Assembly (NCBI GenBank): GCA_016748015.1
Contig: JAAOMT010000523.1
Coordinates: 733,336 to 797,335 of the forward strand
DNA: 64,000 bases
DNA from: Geosiphon pyriformis
Lineage: Eukaryota > Glomeromycota > Glomeromycetes > Archaeosporales > Geosiphonaceae
Direction: 5' to 3'
Part shown: one piece after another, positions 50,101 to 61,269 of the stretch
Position numbering within the stretch: the stretch's first letter is position 1
How the letters are laid out: each line of letters starts with the position of its first letter
Program-made: the position numbers and the translations under genes
Notes under the pieces: generated by a model
What the model saw: only the letters and a program-made list of their open reading frames with translations
Told to the model about the DNA's origin: nothing
The model's database searches: none

Positions 50101-50592
50101 TTCTTGATAAATGATCTCATGGCTAGTTAGTGGTACTTTATATGCTCTTTGTTTAATTAGCATTGCATTTTCAGTCTTAATCTAATATTGGATGATGTTG
50201 ATGTGGCCAAATTTATTTTTGCTAGCAAAGATGTCATTGCAATTGCTGAGTAATATCTTTAGTTGCATCTGTTGAAGTGGGTCTAGATTTCCCATGTTTA
50301 TTTGTTCCAATTGTTTTGGTTGGAGCAGATAATATTCACTTTGTCCATAGATGGTTTGTGATATAATGTCCATATATCTGCAAAGCTGTGGAAAATCTGG
50401 AATGTAGTTTGGTGGTTGATCTTCAACTTTGGTGGTTAAATATCCAATAATAGTTCCTTTTGGTATTTCAATAACACTTCCCATTGTGTTGTAGATAAGA
50501 ATTTTGATGTTTTTGGGGCTTTTGGCTAATATGTAGAGATTAGTGAGTCCAATTTCTCCTGATTTATAAATGGTGACTTCTGCTTTAAACAA

Positions 50593-51126
50593 CTAAGCTT
50601 GATTTTTTACTTCTCTTTTTATGGCTAACATATACTGGTCATATGGTAGAATAGAAATTGGTTGATGGGTTGATATAATTTCTCCTTTGTCAATAACCTT
50701 TTCCTCTGCCATATTAACTGGTACATCTATTCTATCTGTTGATCCAAATTCCTGTATCCCTCTTGCTGTTATCTCTAATTCTTTTCTGTTTCCCACTAAT
50801 ACTAATTTAGCTATTTTAACCAGGGGTAGAAATATTGCCTGTGCTATTTTTTTGTTTGGATCTATGGTGTAAGTTTTTTTTGAGTCATTTTGTAGCATAG
50901 CAATAATATTTCCCACATATTCTGCATTAATTATTCTTCCTTTGATGTTGATTCCCTTTTTCGCTAGGCTACTTCTAAATGCTAATTGTATTATAGTTGT
51001 TGCTGGAATTTCTAGTGCTATTTTGAGATCAATACTGATGTGCAAATGGGATTCTAATTTGATGACATCCTTCCCTGGATATCTTAAATCAAACTCTGCA
51101 TCGGTATTATACACACATTCTGGCAT
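50593..51126 (-). pseudogene. dUTPase domain of element C
   Basis: Motif 1 is DAEFDLRYPGKD, motif 2 FRSSLAKKGINIKG, motif 3 RIINAEYVGNI, motif 4 KIAQAIFLPL and motif 5 ARGIQEFGSTDR. The catalytic Asp and the next Gly of motif 3 are Asn and Glu, both G to A changes, so this copy is inactive. The layout matches B over the full domain and shows what A lost. Confidence 0.87.
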
Positions 51127-51419
51127 GATACCTTTATTATTGTTATTATACTATTTGAGTTTCTGCTTCTTGAAGAGATCAAAAAGCACAATATATATTT
51201 CAGAGTTTGAATTGGAGTTTAAATCATTGATATTTTTGTTGCCATTTTGAACAAAGCTAGAACTGTTATTTTCATTGTCATCATTGTCGGAGTTTGAATC
51301 AGGATTAAAATTTGATTCCAATTCTGATGTGCAGCTGCTCATTGGTTTGTTTTCTTTAGGAATTGTATAGATTATATATGGTGATAGATTGTAAATGAGG
51401 TCACACTCATTACAATATT

Positions 51420-52030
51420 AAAAGTCACATAAGATTAAGTAATGTTAACATAATCGAGTATTTAACTGCTCTAAATGCTGCTTTTGTTCTTCTCTAGTGG
51501 GTGTTAAATACTGGTAATGTTCATGGAATTCTTCTGGGTTGTTTTCAATGTTGCCAAAAATGTCAAAGGTTTGGACATATTCGGGTTTAGGAAGAGATAA
51601 AAAATTGTTTTTGATTTTCAGTAGTTTGCTAGTTGTTGCATCTTCTGCTTTTGCACTTGTTATTCTCCATAATTTGTGTTCATTGTGGGAGTATTCTTCC
51701 AATTGTCGCAATGCTCATTTCTAAGCATTGTCAATTGGTGTGCTCTTGTGTACCCAATCATTGATTAGGATTGTATACTAACACATTTCATTACATGTTC
51801 CTCCTTGTCCAGAAATATTGTTCCACATTCCTTTATCTGGGAGAGTTTCTCCACAAGCCAAGCATAGTTCATTGTCCTATTTTCCAACTTGTTTTGGTCT
51901 TCTAAAGCATTCAATAATGCATGAGTGGCAGTAAAATTTGGTTGCCAAAGTGTACTCTTCATTGTTGCCACAACAAACACTCATTGATGACAATTTCTTG
52001 CCACAATCAATGCATATCAGTTTTGGGTAG
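51420..52030 (-). pseudogene. Cys-rich zinc modules of element C
   Basis: On the minus strand: LICIDCGKKLSSMSVCCGN, FYCHSCIIECFRR, LCLACGETLPDKG and GGTCNEMC, then near 51480-51420 a decayed second cluster. Order and spacing match A and B. Confidence 0.6.
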
Positions 52031-52432
52031 TGATAAGTGGATTGTTGGAGTGTAGTGTAGAAATTATAAGTAGTGGTGCTGTCAGGTGTTGGTTTTTCTA
52101 CCTTCTCCTTTTTTTTTTCCTTTTTTATTTTTTTCTTACTCTCAATTTATTAGTCCTTTCTGGTTATTGTTGGTTTCTCAGACTTGGTCAGTATTCTAGG
52201 TAAGTTCTTCCTTCTACTTTTCTTTGTTGTTGTCATCCCAGAATAATATTGGTGGTAGTTTGTTGTGGTTATTGTCAGTCCACAAGACTTGATAAGCTTC
52301 CCAAGTAGGTTTCTCTTTTTCTTCTTTGAAGTCGATGAGTGGTCACATCTTAATGCTGAGTTTGAAATGGCCATGTGTTGTTGGTACTCATGTGTATCAG
52401 CCATTCTGACTAATTTGCAACTCTTGTGTTGT

Positions 52433-52978
52433 CTAGTCAAACATTATGTTGGTTTTAAATAGCCAGTCATTACCAACTAAAGCTTGATACTGAGTAGCTT
52501 CTATGACCAAAACTTTGATTGGTACTGTAATACCATTGACTTCAATCGGGAAGTCATCTATTTCACCAATAGGAGTTTTAGTCACTCCATTGGCTGTAAT
52601 GATTCTGGCACTAGTAGTGTGGTCAACTTGGCAACCTAATTGATCCATGAGTTGCTTGGTAATGATGCTGTCAGCTGATCCACTATCTAGAATCAGTTTG
52701 ATGACATGATCATCAACTTTTGCATCAATGTACATGGCGGTAATTGGTTTAGTGTTAAGAGCAGTTCTACTGAATAATGAGACTGGTGTGGTTTCCTCAA
52801 ATTCGAATGGAAAAATTGTGGCTAGTGATTTGTCATTGGTTACAGTAGCTGGAGGTATATTGCTAATAAGTAATTTGTGTTGATTGGATTTCCAGTTGTT
52901 GGGTGAGACATCTTCTGAAGTAACCAGAAGACTTAAATAGTGTTGGGCATTTGGGTTTTGGGAGTTCTCAGTACTCAA
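52433..52978 (-). pseudogene. Aspartic protease of element C
   Basis: The sequence HVIKLILDSGSADSIITKQL keeps DSG, followed by ITANGVTKTPIGEIDDFPI and YQALVGNDWLF. It lies in a different frame from the dUTPase, so a shift separates them. The domain itself is the best preserved protease in the window together with that of D. Confidence 0.8.
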
Positions 52979-52999
52979 ATTCCATTGTCAAGATCCTGA

Positions 53000-55125
53000 T
53001 GGCTGGTTTGAGAAACTGGGGATTGGTTGATGGACTACTATCAACAATCTTCAGCTTTGTTGGATCAATTTCAGTCTTTGGGTTCTATTTTGAGATAAAG
53101 TTCTGTGGCAGTGTTTGAATTTGTTGAGGCTGATAAATTACCTGAGGCTGCGGCTAATAAATGTGTTGGGGCTGTGGTTGATAACTGACAGATGTTGTTG
53201 GCTGATAAATTGGTAGTTGATAAATTGGCTGTTGTATTATAAGTAGGTAATTCAATTGATACAGTTTTGGTAATTAATTACTGATGTAATTCCAAGTTTG
53301 TAATTGGTGATCAGAGTTTTGATATTGATGGTCTGATTTTTGTTCATTTAGCTGTTTACAGCATTCAAACTATAAATGTTTTTGTTTACCACAATAGTGG
53401 CAAGCACGTGTTCTTTGCTGCCACTGTTAATTGGTCGAGGATGTTGGACATGACTAATTCTGGAAATAATTCACGTTTTTGGAATTATTACATTGTTGTA
53501 ATGGTTGATAAATTGTGCAATTGTCAGCTAAGTATTCTTCTAATTTTTGATTGATAAAATCACTAAATTGTTTCAATTTGGAATCCAATTCAGATGATCT
53601 ATTTATTACTAGATTAACAGCTTAGGCATGGTTAACTTCAAGTTCAGCTGCTTCAAAATCTCTGGTGTTTATAACTGCAGCTTAGAGGTCTGCTAGATGC
53701 ATAGGGTGTATACATTGGAGGATGCTACTGTGCAGACCTTTAATAAATTGATTTAGAATTTGTGGTGCTGTGAAATAATCAGCTTGTATGGCCTGAATTT
53801 GGCACAGATTTTTGTGAAAGCATCCTAAGTAAGTAGTGACTGCTTCATTTTTTCTTTGTTTAATGATGGTGAAAGTGTTTTCTAGGCAATTAATGCTGTT
53901 ATTATTACTGAAATATCCTAAGAATACAACTTTAAATTTCTGGAATGTTTGAGATTTGACAGCTAAACTTTGATATCACAAGTCAGCAGTATCCTGTAAG
54001 AAATAGAAGATGACTTGGAGTGTTTTCATGTCATTCTATCCATTAACCATGATGGCTTTTTCAATATTGTTGAGCCATATTTGGACATCATTCTCTTTGC
54101 TGGTAAACTTCTCAAGTTTTGCTATTGGAACATAGGCCATTGGATCCAAGTTCAGTTGTTGTTGTTATTGTGGTAGTAATTGAATCAGAGGTTGTGACAG
54201 TGGTTGTTGTGGTGTGTCAACTGGTAGTAGGTCAATTGCTGGAGATAAGTGGTGTTGATTATTAATGTTGGGATTTTGATTGTTCTGATTGTGCTGCATT
54301 TGAAAATTTGGAGTTTCGATTTCTGGATTTTCTAAATTCAGATTTTGCTGAGTTTGAAAGTTCAGGATTTCAATGTCCAGATTTTCTGGAATTGGGTTTT
54401 GGTAAGTAAACTCTTGATCTTTGGTTTCTTCTTCTTCTTTTTTATCTGATTCTGTTATCTTCCAAGGACTCATGTTTCCGAAATCTAGTTAAAGTGACAG
54501 TGATCGGAATCCTGATGGTGTTGGTGATCACAATTTAAATTCTTTAAAATAATCACCATAGATTTCCAGTAATTCTGCTTTCTTTTGTTTACTTTGAAAT
54601 AGAAGTCATCCAAATGTAGATGTCACATGTGATGTTGATGTGTCTGTTAATAAGATATTGATAGCACTTCCTGATATGTAATAGTATAATGGATTGGTTG
54701 GTGATTTAACTCTGGTTTTCTTCCAAGTAGGTAGTTGTATTTGTTTTGGTGTTACTACTAGTGTTTGCAATCTTCTTTTGCCTTTGTCTATGTAAGTAAT
54801 AGAGAATTTTTGTTGTGTGTATTTTTCAATGGTTTGATTGATTTTCCTGATGATTGGTACAAAACTGTAGTTTTTTGGTAAGCTGGTATGTTGAAATAAT
54901 TCTGTATAAAAATTTTTCCTTGCAGATTCAATATTAACTGTTCCTCCTAAGCAGTCTGTGATTTTATCATTAATGTAAAAGTTAAAGGTGAATTCTGCTG
55001 AGAAGTGGTTATAGTTTAGTCCTAATTGTTGGCTGTATTGTTAGAACAAGGATTTAGTGAATCTTAAATGGTTTGCTCCTATGTTTTCTAATTCTGCCAC
55101 TTTTAGATGATTGTTGTTGGTGCTG
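53000..55125 (-). pseudogene. gag of element C
   Basis: The frame opens KVAELENIGANHL at a GTG with no ATG before it, as in A. A gag core at about 54100-53600, a knuckle CHYCGKQKHL-stop-FEC (near 53400-53355) and YQP repeats follow. Frameshifts and stops break it. Confidence 0.7.
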
Positions 55126-55162
55126 GTTCTTTGTAAGATTATACCTTAGAGAGAGCACCAAA

Positions 55163-56029
55163 TGTTACAGGTGATTATTTGGGGTCTCAAATCAAATAAC
55201 AAACTCATAACTTAGTGCTTAATTGATAGGATTGTTGGTAATATTTGAAGGTGTTGTTTTATCTGAAGGTTTTGTTGTGGAGTTTTTTGTATAATAGACA
55301 GAAATTTAATTGTTATCTTCCTAGTAGCCTCCCAGAATTGCAATTTTGTCAAATTTTTTTCTCAGCATGATGGCTGGTAATCTAGTAGAAATGTCCTTCT
55401 GGTAAGCTATCTGTTAATATATATAATTTCTATATTCTTCCTGTGGGGTCTTTTATCAAGCTATCTTTGACATCAATAACTCAGCACTTAACCCTTAATC
55501 AATTAGTAAAACAAAGAAATAAAAGAAAATAAAAGAAAATAAACAAAAGCAATTACAAATTAGTATCCCATTAATAGCCGTAATCAAAAACTATTGTTCC
55601 AGTATGGTTAAATATCAATTACTATCAACATGAAGTGTTGATAGTAGAGGGTGGATTGAAATAGTGAATAATTATTTATTAATATTTGTGAATTTGAAAG
55701 GTTGCTTAGATTAAATCTAAATGAGGAGGTTTCTAACTAAAGGATTCTGTTTCTTTCTGCTTCTATCACTACTGCTATATATACATAATTGAGATTCCTT
55801 AATTTCTCAATTCTTCACACCAGGAATTCTGAAATTCTTAGAATCCTGCAATTTCTCTTAAGAGAAATCCTGGAATTCTAAAATTCTGTGATTTCTTGTA
55901 CAAAAATCCTGAAATTTCTGAAATCCTGCAATTTTTTTTGAGAGGAATCCTAGAATTCCATATTTACTATGGCTATTTTTGATTGGCTAATTTATGCTAA
56001 TATTTACTTCCTATATTCTATGAGTAACA
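55163..56029 (-). repeat. 5' LTR of element C
   Basis: On the minus strand it starts TGTTACTCATAG and ends CCTGTAACA, followed by TTTGGTGCTCTC (PBS). U3 repeats on GGAATTCT words lie at 55815-55960 and a TATA box follows. Confidence 0.88.
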
Positions 56030-56714
56030 ATGGTTTTGCCAATAATTAAAGGCTGCAACTTGATGCTGCCTGTTGTATTATAAGCAAGAAGTATGGTAAT
56101 TCAACTCTTATCATGCTTGGTGCCAGAGATAAATTTTGTTGCCAAAGTTGCATTTGGTAACATTCTAAAGAATAATGCTGTCTCATTGGCATTGTAAACA
56201 TTATTTAGATCATATTTACTGATAATCTTATGCAGTTTTTTTCATTCCTCTGGTAAAATTTCCAAAAGAGCACTGATTGCTTCATCATGCATCTTAATGT
56301 GATACAAATTATAACATTTTTTGAACTTTTCTAACCAACCATCTGATGCTTTAAAGTTATTTTCTTCTAGAAACTTTTTAGCAAATTTGAGGGCTTTTGT
56401 TTGTAAAATTTTTCCAGTAAGAATGCAGTTGGTAGCTAGTGTGCCAAGCATCCATTCTTCCAGTGTGTCATTTATTTTCAGAAACATTTCTTTCCTGTTC
56501 TTTGTCAATTGACCAGAGTTGTCAGATATATTCTTTTCAATCTATTGGTCTGATTTTATGAGTATCTTTGTTACAGTAGAGCAGTTAATCTTTAGATTAA
56601 ATATTTGATAAGTCTATTTGCTGAGTAGTCAGAATGTTCTAGTTTGTACTGGCAGAGAGCCTTTTTAGTCTCTAAGGAAATTGCTGCTCATTTTTGGTTC
56701 ATGTTTTTTGGCAT
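56030..56714 (-). pseudogene. Tigger transposase, N-terminal half
   Basis: From ATG at 56714 the minus strand gives MPKNMNQK-stop-AAISLETKKA, a one-base shift, INCSTVTKILIKSDQ (first helix-turn-helix), then the CENP-B-type DNA-binding domain (56508-56242: WMLGTLATNCILTGKI, KASDGWLEKFKKCYN). The catalytic domain begins YNANETALFFRML, where the first catalytic Asp (NxDET in relatives) is Asn, and runs to KLQPLIIGK, where element C interrupts. Confidence 0.82.
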
Positions 56715-57324
56715 GTTAATAAGAATATACTTTTTATTGCATTTTGCTTTTATAATACATTGATGTATCTGTTATGTCTTAAATGTCATTTTGTCTTATA
56801 TTTAATTGGACATGTGAAGTGTCTTATGTCATATGAGGTGCCTTAGATTATAAAAAGTGGCCAAATTATAAAAATGAAAGTTTTAATCCAACTGTAGAAT
56901 TCTAAGTGCAAATAACAGATTTTTGGTAAAAATAAATCTAATTTTGATAATGCATCTGTGACACTTTTTGTCTCTTACCCCTAACTGATGATCAATAATA
57001 AAGACTGTCAATTTAATCTTCCATATACTTGCATAATCATCTAGAAGATAACACAATGTTATGTTGTCAAGCCCCTCAAACACAGCAACATCTATATCAA
57101 TTATATAAATATTATAGCTAATAGAAGTGGTTGACAATTTATTTCCCCACTCTAAAAACACTTACTGACATGCTTCACAAGTTTATTAATTAAAAACATA
57201 ATGATAAAACATAAAGCATCACAATCCATTTTTAATGCCAATAAGGCAACATATTGTGAATTCATTTTATCAATTATCTATGGTGTTGTATTAGTATTTA
57301 ATGGCTAAGTCAAGGTTTGTTCGC

Positions 57325-57732
57325 AATATAAGATATCTGAGAGCTATGGAAAGGAACCAGTTGATTGGACAATCAAGGTACATGATATGATAATTGTAAT
57401 TACAGAGGCAAAGCAGAAGATATCAATTAAAATGTTGACCAATATATAATTCAACTTCAAAGCATCTATGCAATGTAATAAAAAACATTCTTATGACATA
57501 GCCTTGCAAGAAATTGAGATGTTTGGAATAATTACTGTGAGTGATTAGGTAATTATTAAAGTGGTTTCAAGCAGAATCAATGATAATAGTAAAGTTGAGA
57601 TATTGTTAAGTTTGTGCTCTCCTCTTTCCTTGTCTATTAGTGAGGCAACATTGAATAAAAACCTTTTGTGTGGTCAACTTGAAAGCTTGTTTGGTCAGAT
57701 CAAGTGGAGTTTTGACCAACAAATTGAGTCTT
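57325..57732 (+). pseudogene. PD-(D/E)XK nuclease-like gene fragment
   Basis: The plus strand reads YGKEPVDWTIKVHDMIIVIT followed by EAKQ, giving the D ... ExK spacing of PD-(D/E)XK nucleases, then SYDIALQEIEMFGIITVSD, one stop, VIIKVVSSRIND, and ends LESLFGQIKWSF. Two stops interrupt it. The ending and layout resemble hypothetical proteins common in these fungi; this is recollection, not a search. It converges with the Sel1 fragment. Confidence 0.45.
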
Positions 57733-57754
57733 AGAGTTTAAGTAAATGACAACA

Positions 57755-58490
57755 TATGGAATTCACTCTTATTCTGATTAACACTATTATACTCATAGCA
57801 ATAACCTAAATTGTATATTGCAATAAAACTCCCTACATCAACCACCTTTTAATATAATTTGACTCCTTTACTCTTGTCCTATTAATGTTTTTGCTATACT
57901 CATAGCAATAATCTAACCAATTCATTACACCAGAATTCCCTACATCAACTACAATTTGAAAAAATTTGATCACTTCACTCATGTTCTGATAAATGCATTT
58001 GCCATTAAAGTAACAATAACCTATCTAATTTATTGTTCCAGAATTTTTCATATCAGCCATCTTTTGATACAATTTAACAGCTTGATCCATGTTCTAATTG
58101 ATGCATTTGCCATTAAAGTAGCAATATTCTAATCGAGTTATTGTTTCAGAATTTCCTGTATTACTTGTCTTTTGATACAATTTAACAGCTTGATTTATGT
58201 TCTGATTGATATTTTTATCATATTGATTGCAATGACCTAATTGAGTCATTGCTTCAAAATTTTCTGCATCAACAGCCTTTTGATATAATTCAACCCCTTG
58301 ACTTTTGTTCTAATTAATACCTTCATTATGCTAATAGCAATAACCTAAATTTTTTATTGTAGCAGAATTCTCTGCATTATTTGTTTTTTGATATAATTTG
58401 ACAGCTTAATCCATGTTCTGATTAACATCTTTGCTGTAAAAGTAGCAATTTTCTAATTTATCTATTGTTGCAGAGTTTCTAGTATTTAAA
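57755..58490 (-). pseudogene. Sel1-like repeat protein fragment
   Basis: About seven repeats of 36 residues (108 bases) are read on the minus strand, each like AVKLYQKTSNTGNSETITRL followed by EYCYFNGK and NQNMD. This is the Sel1/TPR-like helical repeat used for protein contacts; Sel1 proteins, often joined to kinases, are strongly expanded in these fungi. At least five stops, so it is a relic. It sits within the right part of the Tigger element. Confidence 0.75.
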
Positions 58491-58539
58491 CAGAATAGAT
58501 AGTAAAAATCTAATTCAAGATTTTTACATTTTTAAAAAA

Positions 58540-58935
58540 TACTTCCAAACAGCCACAACAATTAACATGACAATGATAATTTAGTTCACATACCTTCCAA
58601 TAGCCTTAACAATTGATACAACAATAATAATTCAGTCACTTACCTCTTAATGGTTTCAATAATCAATGCAACAATAATAATTAGATTTACTTACCTTTGG
58701 ATAGTCTTAGTAATTAATGCAACAATAATAATTCACTTATCTTTAGACAGCTATGACAATTTACATGAATATATTAATCAAATTTGCTTATCTCTAAATG
58801 GTTATGGCAATCAATGTGACAATAATAATCAGATTCACTTATCTTTGGATAGTCTCAACAATTAATGTAACAATAATAATTTACTTCATTTATCTTTGGA
58901 TAGTTATGGCAATTATTACAGCAATGCTAAATAAA
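58540..58935. repeat. 51-bp tandem repeat (minisatellite)
   Basis: Seven or so diverged copies of a ~51-bp unit contain ACTTATCTTTGGATAGT and AATGCAACAATAATAAT words. On the minus strand the unit translates to a 17-residue period, CHNYPKISESDYYCHIN-like, with paired Cys. It adjoins the Sel1 fragment and may have been part of the same gene. Confidence 0.6.
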
Positions 58936-59403
58936 TTTACTTAGTGGCTTGGGCAATTATTCAATATTTATTACCAAAGCAAAGCAGAGCATGCTATTTT
59001 ACACCAATTTGCTTGTTGTAACTTTTAAAATTATACCAATAAAATAATAAATTAATGAATAAAGCAAACAATAATAGATTAATATAAGTCTTATTATTGC
59101 AATACTTAAATGCAAAATAGAATCAACATTTTAAAATCATATTTGGGACATCTTTTATAATCTGAAGTATTTTACATGTCCAATTAAATATGAGATGCTA
59201 TTTAATGTTTATATCTAATATCATATGATTATAGTGTGACTATAGAGAGTGGAAATTACTTATATTTTGCTATCATATTTGTGGAAATAGGGACTATAAG
59301 AAGATATATATAGTAAAAATAACTATAAAGAGATAATATTATATATAAATGGTTTTGGTTTTAAAAAAATGTGATTATAAGAAGATAGTGACTATAATCA
59401 AAG

Positions 59404-59426
59404 AGACTATAGAAAGAGTTTACTGT
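59404..59426 (-). repeat. Right terminal inverted repeat of the Tigger element
   Basis: The minus strand starts CAGTAAACTCTTTCTATAGT; TA follows at 59427-59428. Partner of 44978-45000. Related words (ACTATAGAGAG, ACTATAAGAAG) recur in the 200 bases inside. Confidence 0.6.
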
Positions 59427-59610
59427 ATATAATTTTATAAGTTAATTCTATTATAAAATGGTTTAACAAAAATAAAAATATATACCAAGTTTATTAGATT
59501 TTTTAGACATATTTATAATAGTTATATTAATAAGATTATAATAAATTTTAATTTGTCTAATAGATATAAAGTTTTTAATAGATTGAATTAAAGTAAAGTT
59601 TTTTTTTTAT

Positions 59611-59853
59611 AAATAATTATTTATTGATATTTGGGTATGGAAGGGTTGCTTAGATCAAATGTAAACTGAGAAGTTTTTTTTTTTACTTCTAATGCTACTG
59701 CTATATATACATAATTGAGATTTTTTCATTTCTCAATTTTTCATACCAGAAATTCTGAAATTCCTGGAATCCTGGAATTCCACATTTTTACTATGTCTAT
59801 CTTTGATTGGCTAATTTATGTGCTAATATTTTTTCTATATTTTATGAGTAACA
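59611..59853 (-). repeat. Truncated LTR, minus orientation
   Basis: It matches the start of the LTRs of element C (TGTTACTCATAAAATATAG on the minus strand, ending at 59853), with the same GGAATTCT-type U3 words and TATA box. The rest is missing. Confidence 0.65.
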
Positions 59854-60325
59854 ACAAGAATTTCAGAATTCCTGGTGTAAAAAATTAAGGAATTGAGAAA
59901 TCTCAATTATGTATATATAATGGTAACATTAGAAGCAGAAAAAACAGACCTCTCCATTTAGATTTTATCTAAGCAATCTTTTACCTCACAAATATCAATA
60001 AATAATTATTTGCTATCTCAATCCATTTTTCTACTATTAACACTTTATGTTGATAGTAACAAATACTTAAACACACTGAAACAATAGTTCTTGATTATGG
60101 CTATTGACAAAATACTAATTTACTTGTCTTGGCTTATTTTTTTTTCTTTAATTTATTTTTTTTTTTTATTTTTTTATTTATTGTTATATACTAATTAATT
60201 AAGGATTAAGTACTGAGTTATTGACATCAAGAATAGTCTGGTAAAAGACTTAAAAATAAGAATAACACATTAATATATATTAACAAATAGCTTATCAGAA
60301 GAGCATAACTACCAGAATAAATTGA
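59854..60325 (+). repeat. Truncated LTR, plus orientation
   Basis: It begins inside a U3 of the element C type (CAGAATTCCTGGTG), includes a TATA box, and follows the LTR sequence to CCAGAATAAAT, where element D begins. With the fragment to its left it forms a head-to-head pair. Confidence 0.65.
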
Positions 60326-61204
60326 TATTATTCATTAAAAAAAACAAATATAGAAAAATAGTAGACCAATAAGAGAGTAGTAGTTAGTATATGAGCACAT
60401 TTCTTAGCAATGTGGAGCAATGTCAAAAATTATGGCACATTGTTCAGCAATGTGAAGCAATATTAGAAAAGTAAAGCATATTGCTTAACAATATGAGCAT
60501 TGCTCAAAAAATCATAGCACATTGTTTGAGAATATGAGTGATCTTGTAGAACATAAATTAGGTATATATAGCAGTAGTATTAGAAGCAAAAAAGACAAAC
60601 CTCTCAGTTTTAGATTTGATCTAAGCAACCTTTCCATTTACTAATATCAATAAATAATTATTTACTATCTTAATCCATTATCTACTATCAACACTTTATG
60701 TTAATAATAATTGATACTTAACTATATTGGAACAATAGTTCTTGATTATGGCTATTAACAGAATACTAATATTTATTGCCTTGGCTTATTTCTTTATTTT
60801 TTTTATTTTGTTTTGTTATTTTTTGTTATGTACTAATTGATTAAAAGATTAAAGTACTAAGTTACTGACATCAAGATATAGTACTGGTAAAAAACCCAAG
60901 AATAAGAGTAGACACTCAGATTTAAGGATAGCTTACCAGGAGATTGCCAGCCACCATGTTGAGAAAAAAATTGATGGAATTGTAATTCCAGAAAGCAATG
61001 GACAACAACTACTTAACTCACAGATTAACACTAGAAACACTATTTAAAGAAAATCACATTGAAATTTTTGTCCATTATACAAAAGACTCAACCAAAATCT
61101 TCAGATACCATTAACTTTTAAAAACCAACATTATCAGCCATCAATTAAGCATTAAGTTACAGATTTATTATTTGTTTTGAGATCTCAAATAATCATCTGT
61201 AACA
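60326..61204 (+). repeat. 5' LTR of element D
   Basis: It starts TATTATTCAT (TG changed to TA) and ends CTGTAACA, followed by TTTGGTGCTCTT. U3 repeats of the GCAATGTGGAGCAATGTC kind lie at about 60390-60550, TATA box at 60563-60570. Confidence 0.8.
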
Positions 61205-61269
61205 TTTGGTGCTCTTTGTAAGATATAATCTTATAGAGAATTAGCACCAACAAACACCCATCCAAAACA

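Larger units (their letters stand above)
45964..56029 (-). mobile_element. Gypsy-type LTR retrotransposon C, full length
   Basis: LTRs at 55163-56029 (5') and 45964-46794 (3') enclose, on the minus strand, gag, protease, zinc modules, dUTPase, RT, RNase H, integrase and a long C-terminal tail. It is the same family as A and D (same LTR ends, PBS, gag) and lies inside the Tigger transposase. No target duplication is visible: flanks are TTGCAA on the left and ATGGTT on the right. Several frameshifts and many stops. Catalytic residues of RT, RNase H, integrase and dUTPase are all changed. Confidence 0.9.
44978..59426 (-). mobile_element. pogo/Tigger DNA transposon, split by element C
   Basis: CAGTAAATTCTCTTTATAAT at 44978 and the inverted CAGTAAACTCTTTCTATAGT at 59426 form imperfect terminal repeats, each flanked outside by TA, the target of this superfamily. 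Inside is a transposase on the minus strand (56714 to 56030 and, after element C, 45963 to 45161). The part right of 56880 carries a nuclease-like fragment, Sel1 repeats and a minisatellite. Without element C the unit is about 4.4 kb. It is possible that the right end belongs to a second related copy, see the inverted repeat finding. Confidence 0.65.

Noticed and set aside
58540-58935. Tandem repeat as a CRISPR array
   Set aside because: The units follow one another without unique spacers, and the DNA is eukaryotic.
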